The position numbers were made by a program, and so were the translations under genes. Of a stretch of 64,000 nt of DNA, positions 1-8,978 are shown piece after piece (positions within the stretch are counted from its first letter, which is position 1; every line of letters begins with the position of its first letter). The DNA lies in the NCBI GenBank assembly GCA_963790965.1, contig CAWBQO010000002.1, forward strand, positions 1-64,000, read 5' to 3'. This DNA comes from CAWBQO01 sp963790965. GTDB lineage: Bacteria > Bacteroidota > Rhodothermia > Rhodothermales > DASSAV01. The notes beneath the pieces are model-generated. The model had not been told where the DNA came from and did not search any database. It saw only the letters and a list, made by a program, of their open reading frames with translations.

Positions 1-1
1 A

Positions 2-127
2 ATTGACACTGAGAAGGTCCCGATTGATGTTGGTCGTCCCCGTCTCCGCCTCAAGCTTGGGGATGAACGCCTTCGAGACGCAGAGACAGATCAGCTCGCT
101 AGCGTTGCTCAGAGCCTGTTAGCCTAG
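2..127 (+). CDS. 3' end of an unidentified gene, cut by the window edge
   Basis: An open frame enters from the left edge and stops at TAG 125-127, giving 41 residues ending DQLASVAQSLLA. The composition (many Arg, Asp and Glu) suits a haloarchaeal soluble domain. No family is recognisable from so short a tail. It lies about 85 bases before the decayed permease and in the same direction. Confidence 0.4.
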   Translation: MDTEKVPIDVGRPRLRLKLGDERLRDAETDQLASVAQSLLA

Positions 128-211
128 GTGATGGTGACTACTCCCCTCCCTACTCGCTCCCGTCGGTCGCTCCTTGAGGACGGGGAATTAGTGCCCTAAA
201 CAACAGTTAAG

Positions 212-850
212 ATGGGTCTGCAAGGCCTTTTGGGAAGCATCCTCGCGATTATTGGCAGTCTTCCAGCATTTATCATCGGAGTGGTGATTTTCCTGTTCAC
301 ACTCTTCTATCTCTTACGGGATGGCGACAAATTCATAGCCTGGCTCCGGAATGCTACCCCGCTTGAACCACAGGTAATGAACGAACTGATGGAGCGTATT
401 GACGACCTCCTGTGGGCGGCCATAATCGGCAATGTCATCGTTGCTGGAGTGCAAGCTATACTGACAGTTGTCGCATTCTTTTTCCTTGGATTCGACGACA
501 TCGTCTTCTGGGAGCGTGCTCACGTTCGTTCTGTCGTTGCTCCCCGTGATCGGAGCATCAATAATCTGGATTCCAGCCGTAATATATCTCTTCCTTGTTA
601 ATAACATTTTGGAAGCGGTTGGGCTCTTACTGTACGGTACACTCGTCATCAGTGGATCAGATAATTTTATTAGACCACTTGCGATGCAACGTCGTTCAAA
701 CCTCAATCCAGGACTTCTTGTTCTCAGTATCTTTGGTGTGTCACCGTATTCGGGTTCCTTGGTCTATTCGTTGGTCCAATCTTGATCGGACTGTCGCTAG
801 CCCTCATCGACTTGCTGGTAGAAGAGCGTGGTAGGTCCCGTGATTCGTGA
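212..850 (+). pseudogene. AI-2E family transporter (PerM/YdiK type), 5'-truncated and frameshifted
   Basis: Three consecutive frames together encode the C-terminal half of an AI-2E family permease, a family of roughly 350-400-residue membrane proteins. Frame one gives FYLLRDGDKFIAWL and ends at FDDIVFW near 508. The next frame continues SVLTFVLSLLPVIGAS and runs through DNFIRPLAMQRRSNLNPG. A second shift near 735 restores FGFLGLFVGPILIG, ending at the stop 848-850. The N-terminal half is missing and there is no good start upstream. An intact paralogue lies at 5201-6397. It is either a pseudogene or a region with two base-call errors; the missing 5' half favours decay. Confidence 0.8.
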
Positions 851-1232
851 CCGTACCCGGAATCGGTCTGACCGAAATCCCGTGGAAGTGCTCACCCGAA
901 GAGGGATAATCACTTCCTGCGAATCGGTTATGGACTACAGACATAATACTCCAGCCGCGGTCGGGATTCTCACACATAGACGTGTAGACAATATCAAGAG
1001 CGATATCGATCCAGATTAGAGAAATATCGGGTCATGTTTTTTCAGAAACACTAATCCCCTTTGCCCGTTTAATTCCTTCGGGTAAGGAATGCGGCGTTCG
1101 TTTCTGTGTCCGCCAGTAGCCCGCTCAAATGAACACCCCATACTAGAGTACGATAATGTTGGACAAGAAATTTAACCTCCAAAAGGACGTTTGTGACCGA
1201 AATAACAAATCGAATCAAAGGGAGCCCATGCT
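851..1232. other. Intergenic region without a supported gene
   Basis: About 380 bases between the permease relic and the GAP-family gene. Short open frames here have no haloarchaeal protein character. I see no RNA gene or repeat. The AT-rich stretch near 1150-1180 is the likeliest promoter area for the gene at 1233. Confidence 0.4.
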
Positions 1233-1865
1233 GTGGATCTCATAACATATCTCCCGTTAGCTTTCGTGATGATTGCGGGCCCACAGATAATCACTCCCGT
1301 CTTCCTCGCCACAAGCGAGAAGTGGCGAGCAAACTCTACAGCGTACGTTTTCGGCGCAGCCCTCTCGATCAGTCTCGTGGTCGTCATCGCATACCTCCTT
1401 GGGAACAATGTCGAAGGGAGCGGCAACATACTGGGAGCGAATGCAAAAGACCTCCTCTACGTCGTCATCCTCGTCCTCCTGCTCTACGCCGCGATAACAA
1501 CCTACCGAAAGCGAAACGTGTCGGAGCCACCCGAGTGGATGGGCAAGCTAACTAACGCGACGCCACGACGCTCCTTGAAGTTGGGTTTCCTCCTGCTGGG
1601 AGTGTTTCCAACCGACATCGTCACCTCAATTAGCGTCGGAACCTTCCTTGCGGCGAATGGTGAACCGATCACGGACGCGATAGGATTCGTCCTTCTCACG
1701 CTCTTCTTGGTGGCGATTCCGTCGCTCAGCGTATTCGCACTCGGAAAGAGAGCGGAAGCAGCACTCCCGAAAGTTCGCGACTGGATGAATGATAATTCAT
1801 GGATTATCTCCGAGGTGGTAATTGCAATCTTCGTCGTCCTTACGCTTCAGAACCTCCTCGGGTAA
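1233..1865 (+). CDS. GAP family (Sap-like) membrane protein
   Basis: 210 residues with about six hydrophobic segments: residues 5-25, 38-58, 72-90, 115-140, 145-165 and 190-208. The pattern (LAFVMIAGPQIITPVF at the start, LLLGVFPTDIVTSISVG in the middle) fits the GAP/Sap family of LysE-fold membrane proteins, some of which are linked to lipid export or addressing in actinobacteria. The substrate is unknown in haloarchaea. The start is GTG 1233; an in-frame TAA at 1203-1205 and no in-frame ATG leave little choice. It precedes the YihY gene in the same direction, so co-expression is possible. Confidence 0.7.
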   Translation: MDLITYLPLAFVMIAGPQIITPVFLATSEKWRANSTAYVFGAALSISLVVVIAYLLGNNVEGSGNILGANAKDLLYVVILVLLLYAAITTYRKRNVSEPPEWMGKLTNATPRRSLKLGFLLLGVFPTDIVTSISVGTFLAANGEPITDAIGFVLLTLFLVAIPSLSVFALGKRAEAALPKVRDWMNDNSWIISEVVIAIFVVLTLQNLLG

Positions 1866-1987
1866 GCCTCCCACAATCCATTCCAATGACCATCTCGATT
1901 CAGCGATTACTCGTTGTATTACAAGGTAAGTACTAAATGACCATCAGGAACGCACTACTGAATTGGTGTTCAGAGGTGGTCTGAGCT

Positions 1988-2812
1988 ATGGCGACCGTCG
2001 GATCGCGATTTTTGTCCTTCGTTCAGGTTTTTGTCCGGGAAGTGTCAGATAAAGACATCTCTTTCATTGCGGGGAGTCTCGCATACTATGCGCTTATTTC
2101 GATCATTCCTGTGATAATTCTCTCACTAGTTGCTATTTCGACTTTCGGTGGGCCAGAGTTCGCAGATCGAGTCGTCGATCAACTAAATGCCTTACTCTCC
2201 CCAACTGGGCAAGCCCTCCTGAAAAGTGTGCTCACGAGTCAAAAAGGAGCTGAGAGCGCAACATTAATTAGCGTACTCACACTGATTTGGAGCGCATTTA
2301 GGTTGTTCCGAGGGCTGGATGTGGCTTTCCTGCGTGCCTATGGATTAAATAAGAGTAGCGTTGTGACACAACTCAGACATGGAATCATCACGCTCACTGC
2401 AGGGACTGCTGGCATTATCATTACTGCCGGGATTGGCGTATTCATCACATTCATCCCGTACGACATTACCATTGGCAGCATCTCTGCCCTCGAAACCCTC
2501 GCAACCCTCGTAACGCTGTTTGCGCTGGTGCTGACGCTTCTCCCACCATATTATATTCTCCCCGGTGACGAGGTTACGCTACGTGAAGCACTGCCTGGGA
2601 CACTCTTTGCTGCCGTTGGCTGGACAGTTCTCCAAGTTGGTTTTCGATTTTACACCTCGTATATAAGTAGCTACCAAGCTTACGGTCTCATCGGGTCAGT
2701 ACTGTTACTGGCAATTTTCTTTTATTTTGCTGGATTGATTCTCCTCCTAGGCGTCATTCTTAACGTAGTGCTCTCAAACTCTACCATCAGAAACGATTCA
2801 ATACGCAGGTGA
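1988..2812 (+). CDS. YihY/BrkB family inner-membrane protein
   Basis: 274 residues. The N-terminal FIAGSLAYYALISIIPVIILSL, the central WSAFRLFRGLDVAFLRAYG and the C-terminal helices (AAVGWTVLQVGFRFYTSY, LLAIFFYFAGLILLLGVILN) are the YihY/BrkB pattern of six transmembrane helices. This family was once annotated as RNase BN by mistake; its function in archaea is unknown, and envelope or transport roles have been proposed. ATG 1988 follows the GAP gene by 122 bases. Its neighbours are membrane and stress proteins, which fits the island reading. Confidence 0.85.
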   Translation: MATVGSRFLSFVQVFVREVSDKDISFIAGSLAYYALISIIPVIILSLVAISTFGGPEFADRVVDQLNALLSPTGQALLKSVLTSQKGAESATLISVLTLIWSAFRLFRGLDVAFLRAYGLNKSSVVTQLRHGIITLTAGTAGIIITAGIGVFITFIPYDITIGSISALETLATLVTLFALVLTLLPPYYILPGDEVTLREALPGTLFAAVGWTVLQVGFRFYTSYISSYQAYGLIGSVLLLAIFFYFAGLILLLGVILNVVLSNSTIRNDSIRR

Positions 2813-2842
2813 AAGTCTGATTGAAATACGGGAACTGGGTAA

Positions 2843-3451
2843 TTACACTCCACGTACGTCAGTGGCCGAACCCGTGTTCGCACGGGCGACGTCACGTCCG
2901 TTCATCGCGACTAACACCATGGAGAGTCCGCTACTGACTAAACCCACTCCAAGGAGCAGGCCGACGGCCCACAATGCCGTCCCCGGGAACCCGATCAGGA
3001 GCAATCCAGCAACGATAATCGAGAGGCCGCCACTAATGACAACCCAAAGCCAGTTCGCATCAGGACGGAGCTGGAAACCCATTCCGATCTCGAAAATCCC
3101 CTCGATGAATAGGTAGCCGATCACTAGCAGCGTGAGGGTTGTAAGCCCGATAACTGGGTTCGCCATCAGGGCGATGCCAGCCACGAAGTACACGATCGCC
3201 AGCGCAACTTCTACGAGACTGCCCCTCCAGTTCTTCGCAGAGAACCCGTGTGCAAGGTTAACGGCCCCTCCGACGATTAAGAGGATGCCAAGTAAGACAG
3301 AGAGCGAGACGCCCGCAGTAAATGGAAAGACGATGGCTAAAATCCCAAGAGCAGAGACTACCGCGCCTCCAATCATGAGAGTTCTCCAACTCTCTGCAGT
3401 ATCGTTTGTTCGTCCGCTTACGGTTCCTTGTGCTCCGGTTTCGGTGCTCAT
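2843..3451 (-). CDS. HdeD/DUF308 family membrane protein
   Basis: 202 residues from the second ATG (MSTETG); an upstream ATG at 3466 would add five residues. After a polar N-terminus come six hydrophobic segments in three pairs, with glycine-rich turns such as LLGILLIVGGAVNLAHGF and VIGYLFIEGIFEIGMGF, the repeated pattern of HdeD/DUF308 proteins. In enterobacteria HdeD is tied to acid resistance, and HdeD is a frequent cargo of mobile stress loci. It is convergent with the YihY gene, with only 30 bases between the stop codons. Confidence 0.85.
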   Translation of the reverse strand: MSTETGAQGTVSGRTNDTAESWRTLMIGGAVVSALGILAIVFPFTAGVSLSVLLGILLIVGGAVNLAHGFSAKNWRGSLVEVALAIVYFVAGIALMANPVIGLTTLTLLVIGYLFIEGIFEIGMGFQLRPDANWLWVVISGGLSIIVAGLLLIGFPGTALWAVGLLLGVGLVSSGLSMVLVAMNGRDVARANTGSATDVRGV

Positions 3452-4075
3452 TCGGAATACCCTCACGCAGATGGAGGCATCCTACAATAATAAATTGCAG
3501 TTCAACTGCTCAGTAAGATCACGTCAACTGCATCGTACGGAGAAATGTCGAATCGATCTGATTTAACACATTCTTGATCGCAGAAGTCGCTTTTACAGCG
3601 TGTTCGAACACTTTTCGACCGGGTTTATAGAACGGTTCACGTCGGAACTGAATAGCTCGGAGATAGTGTCGCGGATGTGATCTGCGAGACGGTCGGTATA
3701 CTGGTCATCACTCTGCCCGGCACGATGTAGCTGATCGAGATTGCAGACAAGTAGCCGAACAGAGTGAAGATTTACTACTTCCTGGTTTCTGATCAAAAAT
3801 CTAATCTCTCTTTGGAGAAGATGACAACAAGAGAGATGTAAAGAGACGCGTAATTCACGATACTATTGGTCGCCCGAGGAAACCCCCTGTTCTGATATAC
3901 CAAGGTACAATATCGGTTTAGGAGATCTATTCCCGTATTCAGATAGAGAGCAGGGAAGACACCAATCACTGTTTAGTGGGATTCCGGAACACCGTATCCA
4001 AGGACGTTTCCATCAATATGACATACTATTCGATCAGACTATAGGTTCTTGAGGCTTGCAGACGTCATTACCAGT
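3452..4075. other. Intergenic region with one doubtful small reading frame
   Basis: About 620 bases between hdeD and the LURP-like gene. Positions 3593-3796 on the minus strand could encode 67 residues (VNLHSVRLLVCNLDQLHRAG near the start), with charged composition but no known family. The rest is AT-rich with no repeats seen. TATA-like tracts upstream of 3451 and around 3830-3850 could serve promoters. Confidence 0.3.
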
Positions 4076-4624
4076 ATGGCTCGAAGAAGAGCGGAACGGC
4101 GAGAGAAGCGTCAGGACCGGCGCGACGGGAAGCGCGAGTGGGAGCGATACAAGATGATCCAGAAGCTCGTGGCTATCGGGGACGATTACTACGTTGAGAA
4201 CGAGGCCGGAAGCCAGGTTTTCAAGATTGATGGGAAGGTACTCCGCGCCCGCGACACCCTGAAGATGGAAGACATGGAGACCGGCGACACCTACCGGATA
4301 CAGGAGAAGGTCGTTCGCGTCAAAGACACGATGACGATTCAAAAGAATGGCACGAAGGCGGCGGCGGTGAAGAAAGCCATCGTCAGTCCCGTCCGCGACC
4401 GATTCTCCATCGCCATCCCGGGAGAGGCGGACCTGAAGCTGAAGGGGAACATCCTCGACCACGAATACAAACTCATGCGGAACGGTGAGCGTGTCGCCGA
4501 AGTCTCGAAAAAGTGGTTCCGGGTCCGAGATAGCTACGGCATCGAGGTGTCGCCAGAACTGGACGCGGGACTCGTTGTGGCCAGTACCGTTGCCCTCGAC
4601 ATGATGACCAGTCCGACTCGCTAG
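4076..4624 (+). CDS. LURP-one-related (Tubby C-terminal-like) family protein
   Basis: 182 residues. A basic N-terminus (MARRRAERREKR) is followed by short beta-strand repeats: KLVAIGDDYYVENEAG, VFKIDGKVLRARDTL and YRIQEKVVRVKDTM. This is the signature of LURP-one-related/DUF567 proteins, which share the Tubby/scramblase beta-barrel fold. The family is thought to bind membranes or phospholipids; no enzymatic activity is established. ATG 4076 is preferred to TTG 4049, which would add nine residues. It is single-copy, with the DUF1269 relic downstream in the same direction. Confidence 0.75.
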   Translation: MARRRAERREKRQDRRDGKREWERYKMIQKLVAIGDDYYVENEAGSQVFKIDGKVLRARDTLKMEDMETGDTYRIQEKVVRVKDTMTIQKNGTKAAAVKKAIVSPVRDRFSIAIPGEADLKLKGNILDHEYKLMRNGERVAEVSKKWFRVRDSYGIEVSPELDAGLVVASTVALDMMTSPTR

Positions 4625-4742
4625 GAGTCAGCGGGGAACGCACCTTTTTGGACGAACGATTTATCTAACTGTCGTCACTGTCCGTAGAGCGAACTCCCAC
4701 GCTTTTTGAGTCGCATGTCGCGGTGATGTCGATCTCGCGGAG

Positions 4743-4768
4743 CCGACGAGCCTTCTTGCCCTCGTCGG
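4743..4768. repeat. Small perfect inverted repeat
   Basis: CCGACGAG (4743-4750) and CTCGTCGG (4761-4768) form an eight-base-pair stem with a ten-base loop. It lies downstream of the LURP-like gene and before the DUF1269 relic. It could be a terminator-like hairpin, but there is no T-tract right after it, so the role is open. Confidence 0.35.
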
Positions 4769-4825
4769 CCCCAGTTCGAGAGGAGTTGGAGAACCGTGAT
4801 GGTATCAGCTTCTATCTCGCAGCTT

Positions 4826-5068
4826 GGTTCTGGTTCCCTCGGTGGGAAGTACGCTGACCCCGGCATTGAAGACGGCTCCATCAAAGAAGTCGAAGAGGCT
4901 ATCGAGTCCGGACAGTCAGCGCTGATTTCTCCTCGTCACGGCTCTCGAAGAAGAGCGAGTCAGTGACGAGTAGAACTCTACGAGCCGACGGTCCTCCAGA
5001 CGAACCTCTCGACCGATGACGAAGAAAAACTACGTGAGGCCTTCGCCGCACACGAGATTACCGAGTGA
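4826..5068 (+). pseudogene. Relic of a DUF1269-type membrane protein
   Basis: The frame from 4826 reads LGGKYADPGIEDGSIKEVEE then AIESGQSALIS. This is the segment after the glycine-rich membrane helices in DUF1269 proteins, where the usual pattern is GGKLxDYGIDDxFIKEVxxxIxPGxSALF. Near 4955 the frame shifts, and the next one reads VELYEPTVLQTNLSTDDEEK then LREAFAAHEITE, stop 5066-5068, the expected C-terminus. The N-terminal and transmembrane half cannot be found. DUF1269 proteins often sit with stress and ion-homeostasis genes in prokaryotes. Confidence 0.75.
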
Positions 5069-5200
5069 GTTCAATCGCCAAGCGGTGTCGATCGCGATGA
5101 CCCTTCGTGATAGTTTTGTTCGAATCGAATCCCCCAATAGAGTAGTATAGCCGGGAAAGTTCATGAGAGTGAAAAAGGATTGAACGTGGTTCCCCCACTC

Positions 5201-6397
5201 TCACAACGGTTGTGCGTCGTCTTGATCATCGCCACCGGCTGCGCCGAACCCCTTCTCACCTGTCGGCGGTTCGATCGATTCCGATTCCGGAGCCGTCTCT
5301 GGTTCGGCAGCACCCTCGCGACCGACGAGCGACGGGAGCACGAACTGGATAAACGGGAAGATAAATGCTAACAATAGCGGCCCGAGGAAGATACCATACC
5401 AGCCGAACAGCGACGGGCCGAGGATGTACGCGAACATGATGAGCGCGAGCGGGAACACTTTCCCCGAAAGGTAAGGTCGGATGTATGTTCGAACGAGATT
5501 GTCGAATGCCCCGACCATTACGAGGAAAAATACGACCGGGAACCAGAGTAGTGTTGGACTGGTCTGGAGCGCTTCTAGAGCTAATAATGCGACGATCGCC
5601 AGGTAAACGACGGACCGTCCGACGAGCGGGATGAGCGTGAAGACCCCGGTGATGACTGCGAACAACACGACATTCGGGATGCTCAGCGCTCCTGGTGCGA
5701 CAAGGTTGAATCCGGTGTAGATGAGCGCCGAGAGAATAATCACGGCGAAGATCGTGAGCGTGTATCCGAAGAAGACGGACGTGAGACCGCGATCCACGGC
5801 GCGAAGGTACTCAGTGGTAAGGTTCTCCTCACCGATGACGTTCGCCTTGAACCACGCTACGAGGCTACGATCGCTGACGAGTAGGAAGAAGCCAAATAAG
5901 AGGGAGAGAAACAGACTAAATAGGGTGCTTGCAGTTCCGCTGACGACGGCACCAAGCGATCCGATTGCGTTGCGTACCGACGGTTCCTGGTAGAGTGACG
6001 AGGCTGTGTTGACGACATCGTTGGGACTGCTCGGGAGTTGCGTCACGCTGACCGGGAGGAGGTTCACGAGCGGCGCGAGGGTGTTACTGGAGAGGAGATT
6101 GTTCACCTGACCAAGTGCCACGAGCAGGATTGCCCCTAAGATGGCGACAATTGGAACGACGAGCAACGCGAGCGTGCTCGCAGCTGCCACCGACGTACGA
6201 CCGGTTCGTCCCTCAATATACCGACTGATAGGTCGCGCTACGTAGTAGACGAACAGACCAAAGACGATCCAAGCGAGGTACTGGGCCCCAATCCACGCGA
6301 CGATGAGGAAGAACGCGAGCCCGAGCAACCACCAGCCGAAATTCAGTTTGTCGAGTTTGGTGCGGATACCGTCGTCTGACGAAGTGCTCTCAACCAT
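5201..6397 (-). CDS. AI-2E family transporter (PerM/YdiK type)
   Basis: 398 residues with the full family layout: two N-terminal helices (WWLLGLAFFLIVAWIGAQYL onward), the helix pair around 75-97, a soluble insert about 98-160, helices near 163-185, and the conserved C-terminal block with LIPLVGRSVVYLA and DNLVRTYIRPYLSGK. The tail from about 355 is acidic and disordered, as is common in haloarchaea. Members export autoinducer-2 or act as Na+(Li+)/H+ antiporters, so the substrate is open. This is the intact paralogue of the relic at 212-850. Confidence 0.88.
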   Translation of the reverse strand: MVESTSSDDGIRTKLDKLNFGWWLLGLAFFLIVAWIGAQYLAWIVFGLFVYYVARPISRYIEGRTGRTSVAAASTLALLVVPIVAILGAILLVALGQVNNLLSSNTLAPLVNLLPVSVTQLPSSPNDVVNTASSLYQEPSVRNAIGSLGAVVSGTASTLFSLFLSLLFGFFLLVSDRSLVAWFKANVIGEENLTTEYLRAVDRGLTSVFFGYTLTIFAVIILSALIYTGFNLVAPGALSIPNVVLFAVITGVFTLIPLVGRSVVYLAIVALLALEALQTSPTLLWFPVVFFLVMVGAFDNLVRTYIRPYLSGKVFPLALIMFAYILGPSLFGWYGIFLGPLLLAFIFPFIQFVLPSLVGREGAAEPETAPESESIEPPTGEKGFGAAGGDDQDDAQPL

Positions 6398-6543
6398 AGA
6401 AGAAATACGACCTAGTTGGACATAAGCAGTAACATATCCACGGAATTTTGATCATATTGTAGTAATATCTTCCCATAGAGAATTTCTGAATTAAATTGGT
6501 AGGTAATCATGATTTCCGGACGTTCCGAGATATCGTCAAAGTA

Positions 6544-6552
6544 GTTTAATAT
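6544..6552 (+). promoter_or_regulatory. Probable TATA-type archaeal promoter
   Basis: GTTTAATAT lies 26-34 bases upstream of the ATG at 6578. This matches an archaeal TATA box for a leaderless or nearly leaderless transcript, which is common in haloarchaea. There is no Shine-Dalgarno sequence before the ATG. Position and composition only. Confidence 0.45.
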
Positions 6553-6577
6553 CTCTCCTGACGTATCTGTTATTGTT

Positions 6578-6982
6578 ATGGCAGAGATTAATTGGCGTGC
6601 GGTTGGAATAGGATTTGTCGTCACCCTAGTCATCGGGCTGATTGGTGGGTTCACAGTTTCCATGACGGACCTCACAATACCGATCATTGGATGGGGACTC
6701 ACGGGTCTCGTCGGCGGCGCGGCTGCTGGCTACGTGGCCGGACACGGGGTGGACAACGGTATTGTCAACGGCATTCTGGGAACGACGATCGGAGCAATCG
6801 TGGTCCTCGGTGCTCTCCTCATCGCCGGAACGCTCCTCTTCGGACTCGTTGGACTCTCGGTGTTCCTCGTTCCGATTCTGCTCCTCGGTCTCTACGCGAT
6901 CCCGGGAGCGGTCGGTGGTGCGATCGGAGCCATGCTGAAGGGAACCGAATCCGCAGAGGCGGGCCAACCCGCGGGTCGCTAA
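6578..6982 (+). CDS. DUF5518-like haloarchaeal membrane protein
   Basis: 134 residues with four hydrophobic helices rich in glycine and alanine: VGIGFVVTLVIGLIGGF, GLTGLVGGAAAGYVAG, GTTIGAIVVLGALLIAG and LLLGLYAIPGAVGGAIGAML. The pattern INWRAVGIGF ... GGAAAGYVAG ... GAxxGGxGA matches the DUF5518 group of small haloarchaeal membrane proteins, which has no assigned function. A TATA box right upstream suggests independent, leaderless transcription. Confidence 0.65.
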   Translation: MAEINWRAVGIGFVVTLVIGLIGGFTVSMTDLTIPIIGWGLTGLVGGAAAGYVAGHGVDNGIVNGILGTTIGAIVVLGALLIAGTLLFGLVGLSVFLVPILLLGLYAIPGAVGGAIGAMLKGTESAEAGQPAGR

Positions 6983-7317
6983 CCAACCTCACCGTTTTCA
7001 ATCGAAGGCGAGTTGGGTGAAGCCTCGATTTCTATTGTTCGTGACTCCTCTTTTACGCGAGATCTGAACGCTCATTTTTACACATTCTTGAGTCCACAAT
7101 ATTCTCTGTAGGAATAATAGAACCAAAAGGAGAAGAGAACAGCGATTGCTCGCGACGAATGAAGACTGGAGTGTCGGAGTTCCTTTCGGATCCGACAAAC
7201 CGATACTGGGGGGGTGTGACCTCCACTATGAAAAAAAGCATCAGAGAGGCGTGAGCAGATCGTCTTCCACTACGAAAGTGAGTTGATTGGAGTCACTGCC
7301 AGTTAGAGAATATAGAA
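6983..7317. other. Intergenic region without a supported gene
   Basis: About 335 bases after the DUF5518-like gene, ending at the stop of the convergent DUF7853-like gene. Short frames on both strands have low-complexity, non-haloarchaeal composition. I see no RNA gene. Confidence 0.35.
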
Positions 7318-7644
7318 TCAAGAATAGGCACTGACGATATCTGCGATCCGATCGAGGAGGGACTCAATCTGAGGCCGATCAACCTCCCAGTCAGGAGATG
7401 AGTGATGGTACTCAGTAAGAATCTCTTGCAGTGCCTCAAACTGGTCGTTGGTAAAGCGAGTACGACCAGTCTCAAGAATCTCGAATGCTTGATAGATTTC
7501 GACGGCTGGTGGATCTACCGAGGTTGTATCCGGTGCAGTTAGTTCTTGATCGATTCGATCGAGAAGTATGTGATGCAACGTCCACTGCTCACTTCTTGGA
7601 AGTTTTAACGTGATTGACTGTGGGGACCGTGTATGAACCGACAT
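7318..7644 (-). CDS. Small haloarchaeal conserved protein (DUF7853-like)
   Basis: 108 residues, acidic, without membrane segments. SEQWTLHHILLDRIDQEL, PPAVEIYQAFEILETG, FTNDQFEALQEILTEY and RPQIESLLDRIADIVSAY give four amphipathic helices, the layout of a haloarchaeal family I recall as DUF7853. Function unknown. An AT-rich box at 7678-7690, upstream on the minus strand, is a probable TATA element. The family number is from memory. Confidence 0.6.
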   Translation of the reverse strand: MSVHTRSPQSITLKLPRSEQWTLHHILLDRIDQELTAPDTTSVDPPAVEIYQAFEILETGRTRFTNDQFEALQEILTEYHHSSPDWEVDRPQIESLLDRIADIVSAYS

Positions 7645-7739
7645 GGTAATTATAGACAGTTGAGAGTAGGTGATTCTGCTTTATATAGTTTACCTAGTGA
7701 TAACACTGCCCATAATGAGCATTGGATTTCGAGTTGAAG

Positions 7740-8192
7740 CCGTATTCTCTGGCGCGGCAGTTGATGATGGTCGGCGACGGCAACGAGACGAAGCTGTCGC
7801 CGTGGTCAGCAGCGTCACACGGTAACTGAGCGACGTGGCAAGATCGACGCTCTTGACGGCGATATCCTGTTGATAGCAGTTTTGTCCGTCGAAGACGTTT
7901 TCGACTTCGACGGGCTGGAAATAGCTGGATTCGTCGGGGTCAGCGGGGTATCTTCGACGTAGTGAAGGATGAATTCGTGCTTACCAGCGGTTGTGACGGC
8001 TGTGCGGGTATCAGTGCCAGCACGTTAGAAGCGTTGATTACCGACGCCGTGAGCGTGTTCTGGGCACAGAGCGCCTCGACGCGGCTCACGTCGAGGCTCT
8101 CGACGAGTTCTTCCAGAAGGGTGGATTCAACGTTCTGGTCGGTAAGGAACTCAACGAGCGTATCGAGCGGTATCGTTTTGTCGTCGTTGGTG
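7740..8192 (-). pseudogene. ISH6-type transposase fragment, middle part, outside ISH8
   Basis: Minus-strand frames match residues about 16-165 of the intact ISH6 transposase at 22,268: DDKTIPLDTLVEFLTDQNVE, then ESTLLEELVESLDVSRVEAL in one frame, a broken stretch, and PSPTIINCRAREYG near 7745. The rest of the gene to the left is gone. The N-terminal codons lie beyond the ISH8 insertion, at 10,739-10,871, so the two pieces are one element split by ISH8. Several frameshifts make it inactive. Confidence 0.85.
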
Positions 8193-8421
8193 CATCCGTG
8201 TTCGGTTAAGCACTGGATCACCTCATGAAGGCCTCAGCCACTCGTTCGCTGAGTAAGAGCCGCGATTTCTCTGGTTGGCGGGCGTCACGAAACATCAGTT
8301 TCGACAGGTTCGGCGGTGGATGTCCGAACGACTGTGCCAAGTCTTCGAGGATGAGCTGGGCGAAAGACCGGAAGGTCTTCGCCCAGCGCTCACGGGGGAA
8401 CACCGTCTCTGGGAACAGCTC

Positions 8422-8970
8422 TTAAAACACGCCGAGCAAGGCTCTGCTGACCGTCAGCGTCAGCAGAGCCGCCACCACTAGCAGGTGGACGATTGCTGGA
8501 TCACTCGTCTGGAACTTCTCCAACCCATACAGCGACTTCAATTCCCGGAACAGCAACTCCACTTCCCACCGCAACCCATACAGCGCCGCGACCTGCCTCG
8601 GAGTGAACGCCTCGGGGAGATTTGTGACGTACAGATGGTAGTCGTCGGTGTCCTCATTGCGGACACCGACGACGCGAAACTCCACCGAATCGGTTGACTG
8701 CTTCCCAGCGTATGGTCGCCGCTTGAACGAGATCTCCACGGTCACATCAATGATCTCCCGTGTGAGGTCTCCCAGAACGTCCTGGAGGCGACGTCCTGGT
8801 AAGGAAATGGCGCGGCCGCGCCATTTCCGTCGCTTCCCGACAATTAACGGGTTCGCGTTCGATTTCAGCCGTGTCAGGAAAAAGCCGTTGTTTTCCTCGA
8901 TCAATGCGAACCGGCGGAAACTGTAGAATCCGAGATCGAACAGTAACAACCGACCTCGCAGCCAGCTCCC
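8422..8970 (-). pseudogene. ISH8 transposase, C-terminal part
   Basis: About 180 residues from TGSWLRGRLLLFDLGFYSFR to the stop at 8422. It includes the IS4-type motif YGLRWEVELLFRELKSLYGL (the Y-R-E-K signature with the catalytic glutamate). The N-terminal part is at 10,120-10,655 beyond the IS630 insertion. Joining the halves at the target TA leaves the frame off by one, so the gene was frameshifted before or during insertion. Confidence 0.85.
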
Positions 8971-8978
8971 CGTAGTGC

